Virus record (IMG/VR): IMGVR_UViG_3300050120_000237
Location: 1-64,000 of that record
Origin: a virus
Length of the DNA: 64,000 nucleotides
Reading direction: 5' to 3' (one strand)
Both the position numbers and the translations under genes were made by a program. Below the pieces are notes generated by a model. It was not told the origin of the DNA, made no database searches, and saw nothing but the letters and a program-made list of their open reading frames with translations. Shown here in pieces: positions 15,610 through 23,026 of the stretch (the first letter of the stretch is position 1; the number at the start of each line of letters is the position of its first letter).

Positions 15610-16277
15610 TTCATCACCATTTTGTAGCGGGCCTGTTTGATACCCAAGGCCGCGTCGCCGCGCCAGTGCGCACTGACCAGTTGAAGCTGGCCCAGCCGGA
15701 TGCGCAGGTGCGCACGGCAGAAGTGCAGCGCACGCTGCCCGGTCAGGTGGGCTTCGTGGTCGTCTTCGGAAATGTCCGGCGGCGTGACGTGCAGCCTGAT
15801 TTCGTGCCACGCATGGACCGCAAAGCGCCCGCCCATGGACCGCAGCAGCCGGCGTTCCAGCCCTGCATGCGGCATGTGCTGCGTGCGACCAATAACGCGG
15901 GGCGTGTTTATGAAAGGCAGCAGCGACGCAATAAAAACTTCGGTCTTTGCTCCCAGTGTCGGGACGCCAGCAAAGCGATATTCAAAGGCCATATAATTGC
16001 CGTCCGACGTTGACAGCACGCCTATGCGTCCAATCTCTTTGTCCTTCCATTCCAACCAAGTTTTTGGCGCCGGAAGAAAGGCGCGGGCTTCGACAACAGC
16101 CTTGCGCGATGCTGGCGTGCTGGTGTTCCACAATTCGGTTGCCGCATCACTAATTTCTGTGCACTCGAAACAATGAACGTCGTCCAGCATGCCCAGCAAA
16201 CCGACTTGGTCGTTGAACGTGCGCTCGCTCTTGGGCAGCGTGAGTTCGCGGGCGATGCGGTGGAAAAGCGGGGTCAT
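15606..16277 (-). CDS. Conserved-looking hypothetical protein
   Basis: 223 residues from the ATG at 16277 (ATGA overlap). The N-terminal half includes MLDDVHCFECTEISDAA and RAFLPAPKTWLEWK. The C-terminus has the motif RALHFCRAHLRIRLG...SAHWRGDAALG, which resembles a (V/C)RxHxR...HWRG motif I associate with phage proteins of unknown role. Overlaps both neighbours. Confidence 0.7.
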   Translation of the reverse strand: MTPLFHRIARELTLPKSERTFNDQVGLLGMLDDVHCFECTEISDAATELWNTSTPASRKAVVEARAFLPAPKTWLEWKDKEIGRIGVLSTSDGNYMAFEYRFAGVPTLGAKTEVFIASLLPFINTPRVIGRTQHMPHAGLERRLLRSMGGRFAVHAWHEIRLHVTPPDISEDDHEAHLTGQRALHFCRAHLRIRLGQLQLVSAHWRGDAALGIKQARYKMVMN

Positions 16278-16852
16278 GCGTGACGGCCCACCTTTTCGCG
16301 GCGTTCGGATTCCTGCACCCACGCATCCACGTTGGACCAGTCGCCGCTGCGCGCGGTTGGATCCCCTTCGGCGCGCACGGTGCCGTGGCCATCGCAGGCG
16401 TCGCATTTTTCGATGCTGTAGGTAACGGTTGCCGACGGCAGGTCGCCGCGATTGCCGAACAGCGGTTCGTCCTTGTAGGCGCGATAATTGCCCATGCCTT
16501 CGCATTTCTTGCAGGGCACCCAGATTGGGAAAAGGTCGGCCTCCTGCATCAGCGGGTCCAGCCACACCAGCTTTAGACCGTTGCGCTTCAAGAACTGGTC
16601 GACCTGTTCGTCGGTGGTCATGGTCGGTTCTGGGCGGCGTTCGGTCAGGCGGTAAAACGCCTGGGCCATCGCGCGCATGTCCATGCCAAGCGGCGGATAA
16701 TACTGCGCCAGCATCTTGCGGGTGACCCGGTAAGCCTGGTCGCGGCGCATGGCGGTGCAATCGGTTTCGAACTTGTGGCGCTTTTCCAACACGCGGCTGT
16801 CGAGGCGTTCGAAATACGGCAAGGCGGCTTCGACTGCGCGGCGTGACGTCAT
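16274..16852 (-). CDS. DnaJ-type zinc-finger protein
   Basis: 192 residues. The N-terminal 80 residues are helical and basic. A pair of CxxCxGxG-like knuckles follows: CKKCEGMGNY (about 114) and CDACDGHGTV (about 150), as in the Cys-rich domain of DnaJ but with two repeats instead of four. Such knuckles bind one zinc and often contact unfolded protein or nucleic acid. An internal Met (TMTTDEQV) is an alternative start. Confidence 0.7.
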   Translation of the reverse strand: MTSRRAVEAALPYFERLDSRVLEKRHKFETDCTAMRRDQAYRVTRKMLAQYYPPLGMDMRAMAQAFYRLTERRPEPTMTTDEQVDQFLKRNGLKLVWLDPLMQEADLFPIWVPCKKCEGMGNYRAYKDEPLFGNRGDLPSATVTYSIEKCDACDGHGTVRAEGDPTARSGDWSNVDAWVQESERREKVGRHA

Positions 16853-17289
16853 TGTGGTGCCCTGAGTTTGACCATGGAAAGGCAGCGGTTGGCTGCGGTG
16901 TTCAGTATGGCGTTGATTTCTTCTGTCCGGTCAACCGACCAGCTGCGCGGGTCGCCCAGTTCGGCCGCAAAATCCACAGGCTTGCCGGTGTTGCCGTCAA
17001 GCAACGGTTCGTGCCGGCCAAGGCAATTGGGCACCATGACGTGCACGATGTTGACGCGCCGGCCCGGGTTTGGGCTGGTGCGCTGGTCGATACGCACGCC
17101 GCACGGGGCTGGCTTTGGCTTGGGCTTGCGCGGGTTCACTTCGTGCATGGTCTTGTTGGATTTCCAGTAGGTGCCGTCGTAATAGCCGCCTTCGGCAAAA
17201 CCTTTGCCGTGCACGCGGGCGTACATTTCGCGCAGCATTTCTGAGGTCAGGCCGGGGCCTTCTGTCCAGTTTTGGCTGCCGTTGGTCAT
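16849..17289 (-). CDS. Hypothetical protein
   Basis: 146 residues: TSEMLREMYARVHGKGFAEG, a proline/lysine linker (NPRKPKPKPAP), and a C-terminal half with NIVHVMVPNCLGRHEP and EEINAILNTAANRCL. Overlaps both neighbours by 4 bases. Not recognised. Confidence 0.65.
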   Translation of the reverse strand: MTNGSQNWTEGPGLTSEMLREMYARVHGKGFAEGGYYDGTYWKSNKTMHEVNPRKPKPKPAPCGVRIDQRTSPNPGRRVNIVHVMVPNCLGRHEPLLDGNTGKPVDFAAELGDPRSWSVDRTEEINAILNTAANRCLSMVKLRAPQ

Positions 17290-17552
17290 GGCAGCGTGCT
17301 GCTTCCTGTCACCAAAAGCGGTGCGACTTCGACGTGGCTGGTGTCCCAGCCATCGCGCACCATGACGTCATACAGCGCCTGATGGATCACCAGCCGGTTG
17401 GGTGGAAAGGCGGCGTTCTGGGCCGCTACCAATTCCAAGAACGGGTCGTAGTCCCACGGCACCCAATTGAGGGGCGCCGCCGCTGCCGGCAGCTTGATGG
17501 GCGGCGCAAAGGCCGTGCCCAGCAGACCTGCCAGCAGCGCGCGCCGGTTCAT
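17286..17552 (-). CDS. Exported protein with twin-arginine-like signal
   Basis: 88 residues from the ATG at 17552 (ATGA overlap). The N-terminus MNRRALLAGLLGTAFAPP followed by PAAAAPLNW looks like a signal peptide with RR, a short hydrophobic core and an Ala-rich cleavage site near residue 25. The mature part (about 60 residues) contains WVPWDYDPFLELVAAQNAAF. Export to the periplasm is inferred. Confidence 0.6.
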   Translation of the reverse strand: MNRRALLAGLLGTAFAPPIKLPAAAAPLNWVPWDYDPFLELVAAQNAAFPPNRLVIHQALYDVMVRDGWDTSHVEVAPLLVTGSSTLP

Positions 17553-17908
17553 TTGTGGGCCGAATACGGCATGCGAAACAGCACGGCGAAGCGGATATGC
17601 AAATCCTGCCCGCGCGCGCGGCCCCATGCGACGGCACGGTCGATGCCGAATATGCGCGTGAAGCGGGCGAGGTTCTTTTCGCCGCAGTCGATTTTGCGAC
17701 GGCCCGGTGTTTTCTTGTGGCCTGCGATGTAGGGGCGGCGATAGGCGCGGCGGTAGGGTTCATGCTTCCAGTCGTCAACCACGCAATCCATCACGACGCC
17801 ATCCAGCGCGGCGCGAATGTCGGCAGCGATGGCAGCCGGCGTGCGGCCTTTGTTTTTGGGGTCGCGCAGAATTGGGGCAACGATGCGCAGGCTTTTGTGG
17901 TGGGCCAT
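17549..17908 (-). CDS. Hypothetical basic protein
   Basis: 119 residues from the ATG at 17908, with GAGGAA upstream. It contains AAIAADIRAALDGVVMDCVVDDWK, a basic Tyr/Arg stretch (PYRRAYRRPYIAG) and FTRIFGIDRAVAWGRARGQ. Probable nucleic-acid binder from charge; not recognised. Confidence 0.65.
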   Translation of the reverse strand: MAHHKSLRIVAPILRDPKNKGRTPAAIAADIRAALDGVVMDCVVDDWKHEPYRRAYRRPYIAGHKKTPGRRKIDCGEKNLARFTRIFGIDRAVAWGRARGQDLHIRFAVLFRMPYSAHK

Positions 17909-17928
17909 GGTGATTCCTCGGGTGTTGG

Positions 17929-18108
17929 TCAGTAACAGGTATCGCAAGAACAGTGGTTCCTGCCACCACTTTTGCAATGTTCTGATGCGGTGTGGCTGGG
18001 CATGGGCGACTGCGTGCTTGGGTTGGCGCGCTCTTTGTCGCAATAGGCGCACTCGCCCGGCGGCGCCATCCGGCCTTTGAACGGGGGCTTTGGCTTTTCG
18101 GCTTCCAT
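17929..18108 (-). CDS. Cys-rich mini-protein
   Basis: 59 residues with CAYC and a terminal HCKSGGRNHCSCDTCY cluster: six to seven Cys/His in all, enough for one or two zinc ions. The start overlaps the preceding stop (TGATG). Function unknown. Confidence 0.65.
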   Translation of the reverse strand: MEAEKPKPPFKGRMAPPGECAYCDKERANPSTQSPMPSHTASEHCKSGGRNHCSCDTCY

Positions 18109-18398
18109 CAGTTGGCCTTTTCGCCTGTTAGCTGCCGGCTCTTGGCGAACAGCGCGACCACCGCCGCTTTGATCTGCCCGGGAAAGCAACCACCGCAGCA
18201 TTGGATTTGTTCTGCGATTTCCTCGATCGCATAGGCGGCACCAATGCTGGTGGCGTCGTGCAATTGGCTTTCAATGCTGTAGTTGTCGCCATGCTCTTTC
18301 AGCGATATGGCAAAGACTTGGTCGACCTCGCCCGCTTCGATCTTGCGCGCGAGTTCGTGCAGGTCTGCGGCTGCTTCCGCTCTTGTTTTCTGGGTCAC
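18108..18398 (-). CDS. Hypothetical helical protein (GTG start)
   Basis: 96 residues. GTG at 18398 overlaps the preceding TGA. Helical N-terminus (AEAAADLHELARKIEAGE), then VDQVFAISLKEHGD and a Cys-Cys pair (IQCCGGCF). Not recognised. Confidence 0.65.
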   Translation of the reverse strand: MTQKTRAEAAADLHELARKIEAGEVDQVFAISLKEHGDNYSIESQLHDATSIGAAYAIEEIAEQIQCCGGCFPGQIKAAVVALFAKSRQLTGEKAN

Positions 18399-18691
18399 GG
18401 CATTTTGCGCGTGATGGGATTTTCGCGCCCTTTCTCGATGCGGTGCATGTCCATGACCACATACACGACGGTTTCGCTGTAGGCATACGCGCCGCCGCAT
18501 GTGCAGTTGCCGGCCTGCGGTGGCGTGGTCAGCATTTGCGTGTGGATGCCGCAGTTCGACAGGTGCACGCACTCGCCTGCGAGGTTGAACGTGCGGTCGC
18601 CCCATTGCAGGCCGGGCGGCGGTTCTTTGTACGGCGGCAGGTCGAAGCTGGCGACAAAGCCGCCGATGGCGGTGAATAGTTCGGCACGCAT
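18395..18691 (-). CDS. Hypothetical Cys-containing protein
   Basis: 98 residues from the ATG at 18691. It contains FDLPPYKEPPPGLQWGDR, GECVHLSNCG and CTCGGAYAYSE, then a beta-like stretch TVVYVVMDMHRIEKG. The four Cys could bind zinc. Ends in overlap with the next gene (GTGA). Confidence 0.65.
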   Translation of the reverse strand: MRAELFTAIGGFVASFDLPPYKEPPPGLQWGDRTFNLAGECVHLSNCGIHTQMLTTPPQAGNCTCGGAYAYSETVVYVVMDMHRIEKGRENPITRKMP

Positions 18692-18701
18692 GGTGTGGTC
18701 C

Positions 18702-18863
18702 TTACCTGCTTTTGTACCCACGCACGCGCGGGGGTTCTGGTTCAACAAAGTAGACCATGCCGCGACAGCGCGGGCATGGGTAGTGCCGGGTATTGCGTGC
18801 GCGCTTGCCTTTCCAGCCACAGGCGCACGCGCATTTGTATTTTGGCACCCAGTGACGCGCCAT
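18702..18863 (-). CDS. Zinc-ribbon mini-protein
   Basis: 53 residues from the ATG at 18863, overlapping the preceding stop (TAATG). A complete zinc ribbon is visible: CACACGWKGKR (about 11-21) and CPRCRGMVYF (about 30-39), with a basic tail. One of the clearest of the many zinc mini-proteins in this block. Confidence 0.75.
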   Translation of the reverse strand: MARHWVPKYKCACACGWKGKRARNTRHYPCPRCRGMVYFVEPEPPRVRGYKSR

Positions 18864-19084
18864 TATGGTTTGCGCCTGCGCTTTTTCTTTTTCTTCGGTT
18901 GCGGCTTTTCAACGTGAAGCATCACCGCAACCTCATTCGAAGACTGGAAAAGCGTCCACTTATCGCCGGGCCCGGTGATTTCTCGCGCGCGGTTGGTGAA
19001 CTCTATGGCCACCAGCGTGCCTATTAGCCGACCGCCAGCATATAGCTTGCCATTGGCGGTTTTGATTGATGGCAGCCTTTTCAT
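18863..19084 (-). CDS. Small protein with poly-basic tail
   Basis: 73 residues: beta-like KLYAGGRLIGTLVAIEF, then a run of Lys and Arg at the C-terminus (PKKKKKRRRKP). The tail would bind nucleic acid non-specifically. Overlaps its neighbours. Confidence 0.7.
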   Translation of the reverse strand: MKRLPSIKTANGKLYAGGRLIGTLVAIEFTNRAREITGPGDKWTLFQSSNEVAVMLHVEKPQPKKKKKRRRKP

Positions 19085-19344
19085 TGCACGGTTTCGCTTT
19101 CGCGGTCGGACTTAATCAGCGACGCGATAACGTCGCCATAATACTTGCCGATTTCTTCCGGTGTGTCGCCCGGGTGGCGCTGCACGATGATGGCAACGAA
19201 GCCCATCACCATGCCCATTGCCAGAGGGTCGCCGGCTGTCGGGTCTTTCTGATAGCGGTCAATGAACACCTGCGACGTTGCCGCCGAAGTCTCTTGCATC
19301 AGACTTACATGCTCAGTCGTGAAGTGCAGCTTTTGAAGCGTCAT
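19081..19344 (-). CDS. Hypothetical helical protein
   Basis: 87 residues, helical, with a hydrophobic stretch (LAMGMVMGFVAIIVQ) that may be a buried helix or a membrane segment, and a charged C-terminus. Overlaps both neighbours by 4 bases. Confidence 0.65.
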   Translation of the reverse strand: MTLQKLHFTTEHVSLMQETSAATSQVFIDRYQKDPTAGDPLAMGMVMGFVAIIVQRHPGDTPEEIGKYYGDVIASLIKSDRESETVQ

Positions 19345-19688
19345 GGGTAGTCCTCGCTGAAATGGTCGTGGGGGAAACTCTCGCGCGGCAGCCCGCAGTA
19401 ATCGCAGCAGTCGCCATCACCACCGCGATGGCGCGGTGTTAGCTGGTGGCCTGTTTCACCGTCGGCATGTTCTGCGCCTGCCTCGCAGCAGTCTGGGCAG
19501 ATTGCGTTGGTGTGGTCGTGCGGCCACCACGCGATGATGGCCGACCGCGACCGGCACAGGCGGCACTTGACGTCGACCACGGTGTGGCGGGGCTGGTTGC
19601 ACGACGGCAGGTAACCGTGCTTTGCGAAAGCGCGCACGGTGTCGCGCGGCAGATACCACCGCATGCGTGGATATGGCTGCGCGAACAT
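19341..19688 (-). CDS. Multi-zinc-knuckle protein
   Basis: 115 residues from the ATG at 19688 (TGATG overlap). Three Cys-pair motifs: CRLCRS (about 49), CPDCCEAG (about 70) and CCDYCGLP (about 98), interspersed with His. It probably binds two zinc ions. Function unknown. Confidence 0.7.
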   Translation of the reverse strand: MFAQPYPRMRWYLPRDTVRAFAKHGYLPSCNQPRHTVVDVKCRLCRSRSAIIAWWPHDHTNAICPDCCEAGAEHADGETGHQLTPRHRGGDGDCCDYCGLPRESFPHDHFSEDYP

Positions 19689-19825
19689 CAGCCGAACAGT
19701 TGCTGCACGGTGTAGGCCACGCCGATGATGGCGAACGTGGCGACGACGCCCACGCCAAACCAGAACCACGCGGTGGCGGCGGGCATGGGCGTGAAGTCTT
19801 CGAAGTCGTCTTCGTGTCCGCCCAT
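19688..19825 (-). CDS. Single-pass membrane micro-protein
   Basis: 45 residues from the ATG at 19825, with AGGAAAG upstream. An acidic N-terminus (MGGHEDDFEDF) precedes one transmembrane helix (WFWFGVGVVATFAIIGVAYTV). Likely host inner membrane; role unknown. Confidence 0.7.
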   Translation of the reverse strand: MGGHEDDFEDFTPMPAATAWFWFGVGVVATFAIIGVAYTVQQLFG

Positions 19826-19826
19826 G

Positions 19827-20543
19827 TCAGCTTTCCTTTTTCGGTGGTGTGAGACTGAAACCGAACTGTGACCCGTTGGGGAATGACAGGTCGTGGTCGC
19901 CATCGCGGCATTCTACCAGCAGAGTTAGCGTTTTCATGTTGGTAAACACCTGCTTGCGTTCGCCGGGGTCCATGCAGGACCAGCCCGCGTCGGCATACAG
20001 CACGCTGCCAACGTGCACGTCGGCTTCGCTTACAAGGCTATGGCTTGCGGCGTCGAACGTGTGCGCGAATGTTGCGGGGCGCACGGCGTTGGGCGCAAAG
20101 GTGGCCATCTCCGCGTTGGGCGGCGGTTCGATGCTGCCCAGACCGCGCGGTGCTGGTGCAGGCGGATGATATGGCAGGTCGTCAACAAACTCGCCGTGCA
20201 CTTCGTTGTACTGTTCGGAGACGCCGCGATAGGAGGTCAGGTCAACGATTTTCAGCGGGTCGCCCTGCACTGCGTCTTGCAGGTGCTTGGGCAATTCCCA
20301 CAGAGACTCGTGCCCATTGCGCATGGCTGTTTCCGCATCCACCTGCGTGAAGCTGTAAAGCGACGCGCCGGAATGCAGCAGCGGTGCCAGCAGCCTGCCG
20401 TTAAAGATGGGCTCGATTTGCAGCATCTTGGCACCGAAGCGTTCGACTTCGGCGAAGCGCCCGACCAGGCGGCGGTGGCCAAGCATTTCGGCGATGCAGT
20501 ATTCGCCGGGCGGCAGGGTTGGCTTGGTGTCTGGCTGGTCCAT
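19827..20543 (-). CDS. Hypothetical protein, conserved-looking N-terminus
   Basis: 238 residues from the ATG at 20543, with GAGGA upstream. The N-terminal part LPPGEYCIAEMLGHRRLVGRFAEVERFG...LQIEPIFNG resembles a small family I have seen in phages and proteobacteria, without known function. The C-terminal half is Pro-rich and then beta-like. A gap of about 110 bases upstream may contain a promoter (TTGCGC, 17 bp, TATCAA), which is weak. Confidence 0.7.
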   Translation of the reverse strand: MDQPDTKPTLPPGEYCIAEMLGHRRLVGRFAEVERFGAKMLQIEPIFNGRLLAPLLHSGASLYSFTQVDAETAMRNGHESLWELPKHLQDAVQGDPLKIVDLTSYRGVSEQYNEVHGEFVDDLPYHPPAPAPRGLGSIEPPPNAEMATFAPNAVRPATFAHTFDAASHSLVSEADVHVGSVLYADAGWSCMDPGERKQVFTNMKTLTLLVECRDGDHDLSFPNGSQFGFSLTPPKKES

Positions 20544-20652
20544 GGGCGAGTCCTCTGTGTTTACAATGTTGATAAACCGGGGAGGGCAGGCGCGCAAGCC
20601 GTGGTGCACATACAACCGGCCCTAAATCGGGTGGGTTAAATCTGTTGACAGG

Positions 20653-20940
20653 TCAGGCGGTGATTCCCGCCGCCCGCTCTTTGGCCACCGCTTCCATGCG
20701 GTCCCACCAGCGCCAATACAGGCGCAGGGCCTGCCGCGCCTTGGGCGGCGTGTTGGCCCATGTCGCGCCGTTGGTGCCGCCAGCTTTCCGCCACAGCCGC
20801 GCCAGCGTGGTGCGGCGCCGTTTCATCCATCGCGGCACCAGCCGCCAATGGTTGCAGCACAGCCACGGGTCGGCTGGCGTCATGTTGCCGCCGACGGTGC
20901 GGCGGCAGAACGGCACGCGGCAGTGGCAGCGTTCAGCCAC
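20653..20940 (-). CDS. Small Cys/Trp-rich basic protein (GTG start)
   Basis: 95 residues. Starts VAERCHCRVPFCRR with a CHC-C cluster, then CCNHWRLVPRWMKRRR and repeated Trp (LYWRWWDRM). The Cys/His ligands and Arg-rich helix suggest a zinc-stabilised nucleic-acid binder. GTG at 20940; weak AAGG upstream. Confidence 0.65.
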   Translation of the reverse strand: MAERCHCRVPFCRRTVGGNMTPADPWLCCNHWRLVPRWMKRRRTTLARLWRKAGGTNGATWANTPPKARQALRLYWRWWDRMEAVAKERAAGITA

Positions 20941-20970
20941 GCGAAGTGTAACCTTGGAGGCGCTTGGGTA

Positions 20971-21702
20971 TCATTTCAGCCGTGTTCTCCATTCGCCGGG
21001 CCCGACCCGTTCGAACTGGCCAGCTTGCAGCTGCTGCCGGATTTTCTCGCGCCACCAGCGCTTGCCCTTGGCCTTGGGGTGATCGGCCAAGGCGCGGTAC
21101 AGGTCGTCGAGGCGCACAGGGCCTTGGGTTTTCTGCATGTGGTGGGCGATCACCTGCGCCCATGTCTCGCCTATCGCCATCACCAGAACACCGCGCGGGA
21201 TCTCGAGTGGCCAGAATTTGCCCGGCAGGCCACAGAACGCAAGCCGTTCGGTGTCGCGCGGGCCATAGGCGACCAGCACGCTGGCGTGGTTGGCGCGTTC
21301 GCGGTGGCTGCTGCTGCCATCGGCCCTGCAGAACGCCTGCCTGCCGAACAGGAACAGCACGCTGCTTGCGCGCTGCCACACCAGCCGGTGGAACGCTTCG
21401 GTGTCGGTCGCGGCCGGTATCAGCGCTGTGCCGCGACCGTGGCCGACCAGGCGCGCGAGAAAGGCGGACAGCAGCCGGCGCGAATAGGGCGGGTTCAGCC
21501 ACACCCGGCCAAACCACCGGTTAAGCAGCCCGTTGTCGGCTTCGGTGTAGGTTTTGGCCGCGGTCGGCCATGGCTGCCATGCTGGCGCGCACGGGTCCAA
21601 GTCGAACGGGCCCAGCGCCTCGATGATGGGGCGCGGCGTAAGCCAGCAATCGCCGGGCGTTGGTTCTTTGGCGGCAGGCGGCAGGTCGAAAAGGTCAGGC
21701 AT
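20971..21702 (-). CDS. Dam-like phage N6-adenine DNA methyltransferase
   Basis: 243 residues. The phage Dam-type (DNA_methylase) pattern is clear: a TP motif near the start (DCWLTPRPIIEALG), FDLDPCAP, YTEADNGLLNRWFGRVWLNPPYS with catalytic NPPY near residue 73, and NHASVLVAYG. A winged-helix-like C-terminus (LDDLYRALADHPKAKG...WWREKIRQQL) may read DNA. It probably methylates adenine to evade restriction. Overlaps the HNH gene by 8 bases. Confidence 0.9.
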   Translation of the reverse strand: MPDLFDLPPAAKEPTPGDCWLTPRPIIEALGPFDLDPCAPAWQPWPTAAKTYTEADNGLLNRWFGRVWLNPPYSRRLLSAFLARLVGHGRGTALIPAATDTEAFHRLVWQRASSVLFLFGRQAFCRADGSSSHRERANHASVLVAYGPRDTERLAFCGLPGKFWPLEIPRGVLVMAIGETWAQVIAHHMQKTQGPVRLDDLYRALADHPKAKGKRWWREKIRQQLQAGQFERVGPGEWRTRLK

Positions 21703-22174
21703 CGGGCACCAGCCAGCGTTCCTTGCGGCGGAAAATCTGGTGCGCGTGGTGGGTGGTTATTCCCAGCACGGCGGCAAAAGCTGCCCTGTCTTTGCGGTCA
21801 GCCATGGCGCGCAAGGTGCGCACGTCGTCGGGGGTGATTTTGGTTGGAAAGCGACCCTTGCGGCTGGCGTCTTCGCTGTTCTGTTTGTGCGTGCCCTCGA
21901 ACAGATGGAGGGGGTTTGCGCAAGGTGGATTGTCGCAGGTGTGGCAGCCGCACGACCGCTTCCACAACGGGCCGCCCTGCGAAAGCGCCAAGGCCATGCG
22001 ATGGGCTGGCACTTGGCCGATGCCGGGAAAGCAGAACCAGCCATATTCGCCAGATTTGCCACCAAGCCATGGCCAGCACTCGTTGGGGCCGCGAATGTCC
22101 ACCAAAGGCCAGAACCTTGCCCAGATTAAATCGATTTTTGCCGGTCGCGGCCACGTTTCGCGCTTCAAAAACAT
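21695..22174 (-). CDS. HNH homing-type endonuclease
   Basis: 159 residues from the ATG at 22174. Typical HNH pattern: CWPWLGGKSGEYGWF, AHRMALALSQGGP, CHTCDNPPCANPLHLFEGT, KQNSEDASRKGRF, followed by a C-terminal helix-turn-helix (DDVRTLRAMADRK...AAVLGITTHHAHQIF). It cuts DNA at specific sites and is usually a selfish element. With a -10 box ending 6 bases before the ATG, its transcript would be almost leaderless. Confidence 0.88.
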   Translation of the reverse strand: MFLKRETWPRPAKIDLIWARFWPLVDIRGPNECWPWLGGKSGEYGWFCFPGIGQVPAHRMALALSQGGPLWKRSCGCHTCDNPPCANPLHLFEGTHKQNSEDASRKGRFPTKITPDDVRTLRAMADRKDRAAFAAVLGITTHHAHQIFRRKERWLVPDA

Positions 22175-22178
22175 GAGT

Positions 22179-22191
22179 AACCATAATGGTT
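22179..22191. promoter_or_regulatory. Candidate operator, perfect 6-1-6 palindrome
   Basis: AACCAT-A-ATGGTT is a perfect inverted repeat. It covers the -10 box of the possible leftward promoter and ends next to the rightward -35. A small helix-turn-helix protein is encoded 500 bases away in the rightward cassette and is the obvious candidate ligand. Confidence 0.45.
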
Positions 22192-22209
22192 TGACTTGAA
22201 CTGCCGCAA
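22180..22209 (-). promoter_or_regulatory. Possible leftward promoter for the HNH gene
   Basis: On the minus strand TTGCGG (22209-22204), 18 bp, TATGGT (22185-22180). Transcription would start at or very near the ATG at 22174. The -35 is imperfect. Confidence 0.4.
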
Positions 22210-22224
22210 GGCATGCCGTATATT
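22196..22224 (+). promoter_or_regulatory. Rightward sigma70-type promoter
   Basis: TTGAAC (22196-22201), exactly 17 bp, TATATT (22219-22224). It drives the only rightward genes in the left half of the window. Confidence 0.7.
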
Positions 22225-22278
22225 CACGGCACGACCGCAACGGCATGGGCCGGGCGAAGTTGGCGAAAGGGCCAGAAA

Positions 22279-22506
22279 ATGACGAAAGAACCCACCTACC
22301 GCATCGAAGCCTGCAAGGTCCGCCAGCGTCGCGGGATTCCGCACATTGGGATTTTCCGCGATGGCGAACCGCGCGGCATTTGGCAGGGCAGCGATGCAGC
22401 CCGCGCCTTGGCGCTGGTCGCCGAACTGAACGCCGCAAGCCCCGCAGGTCGCTTGGCCTGCGAAGACGCCCTGCGCGCCGAAACCATCATCAACCTGAAA
22501 GGCTAA
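22279..22506 (+). CDS. Small hypothetical protein of the rightward cassette
   Basis: 75 residues from the ATG at 22279, with AAAGGG upstream. Contains YRIEACKVRQRRGIPHIGIFRDGEPRGI (beta-like) and a helical C-terminus. First gene behind the promoter at 22.2 kb. The beta-beta-alpha pattern with basic residues recalls small DNA-binding domains such as the integrase arm-binding type, but this is not firm. Confidence 0.65.
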   Translation: MTKEPTYRIEACKVRQRRGIPHIGIFRDGEPRGIWQGSDAARALALVAELNAASPAGRLACEDALRAETIINLKG

Positions 22507-22512
22507 ACGACC

Positions 22513-22695
22513 ATGAAAACCCTGCAAATCCGCTTTTCCCTGCTTGCCGCCGCCCTCGGCGCACCCGCCTTTGTCGTGCGCCTGCGCACCACCGACCCGT
22601 TCGGGCGCACCCGCACCGAAAACCTCGAATGGGCCAAGACTCGCGCCATGGCCACGGCCATTGCCGCCGAATACCGCCTGCCGCTGGTGGCATAG
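22513..22695 (+). CDS. Small hypothetical protein of the rightward cassette
   Basis: 60 residues: a hydrophobic N-terminus (LQIRFSLLAAALGAPAFVV) that may be a membrane or signal helix, then RTTDPFGRTRTENLEWAKTRAMATAIAAEY. Lies 6 bases after the previous gene and 1 base before the next. Not recognised. Confidence 0.6.
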   Translation: MKTLQIRFSLLAAALGAPAFVVRLRTTDPFGRTRTENLEWAKTRAMATAIAAEYRLPLVA

Positions 22696-22696
22696 G

Positions 22697-22924
22697 ATGG
22701 CGCTGGACCGAGAAAAATTCCGCGAAATCATGGCCTTGTGCTTCGGCAGCGCATGGCAAACCGACCTTGCCAACGCGCTGGGGGTGAATATCCGCACCGT
22801 CCAGCGCTGGGCGTCGGGCCAAACCCCGATACCCGCCCAAATCTGGAAAGCCTCACAGGGCCTCTGCGCGGCCCGTGCGCTGGCGCTTGCCCGGATGGCC
22901 GACGAACTCGGGGAATGGCTGTAG
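22697..22924 (+). CDS. Helix-turn-helix regulator (Cro/CI-like)
   Basis: 75 residues, almost all one HTH domain: CFGSAWQTDLANALGVNIRTVQRWASGQTPIPAQIW. This is the pattern of small phage or transposon repressors (turn at ALGVN, recognition helix RTVQRWASG). It ends a three-gene operon facing the leftward genes and probably binds the 22.18-22.22 kb intergenic region. GGTGG precedes the ATG. Confidence 0.8.
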   Translation: MALDREKFREIMALCFGSAWQTDLANALGVNIRTVQRWASGQTPIPAQIWKASQGLCAARALALARMADELGEWL

Positions 22925-23026
22925 CGCCACGTATGGCCTTCTGGTGCCATTCTGCGGTCGATCTGCGCGCGCGTGTCCTTCCGGCGTGTGGGGGAGATTA
23001 TTAACCTTTCGACGTTTTTGGTCATT

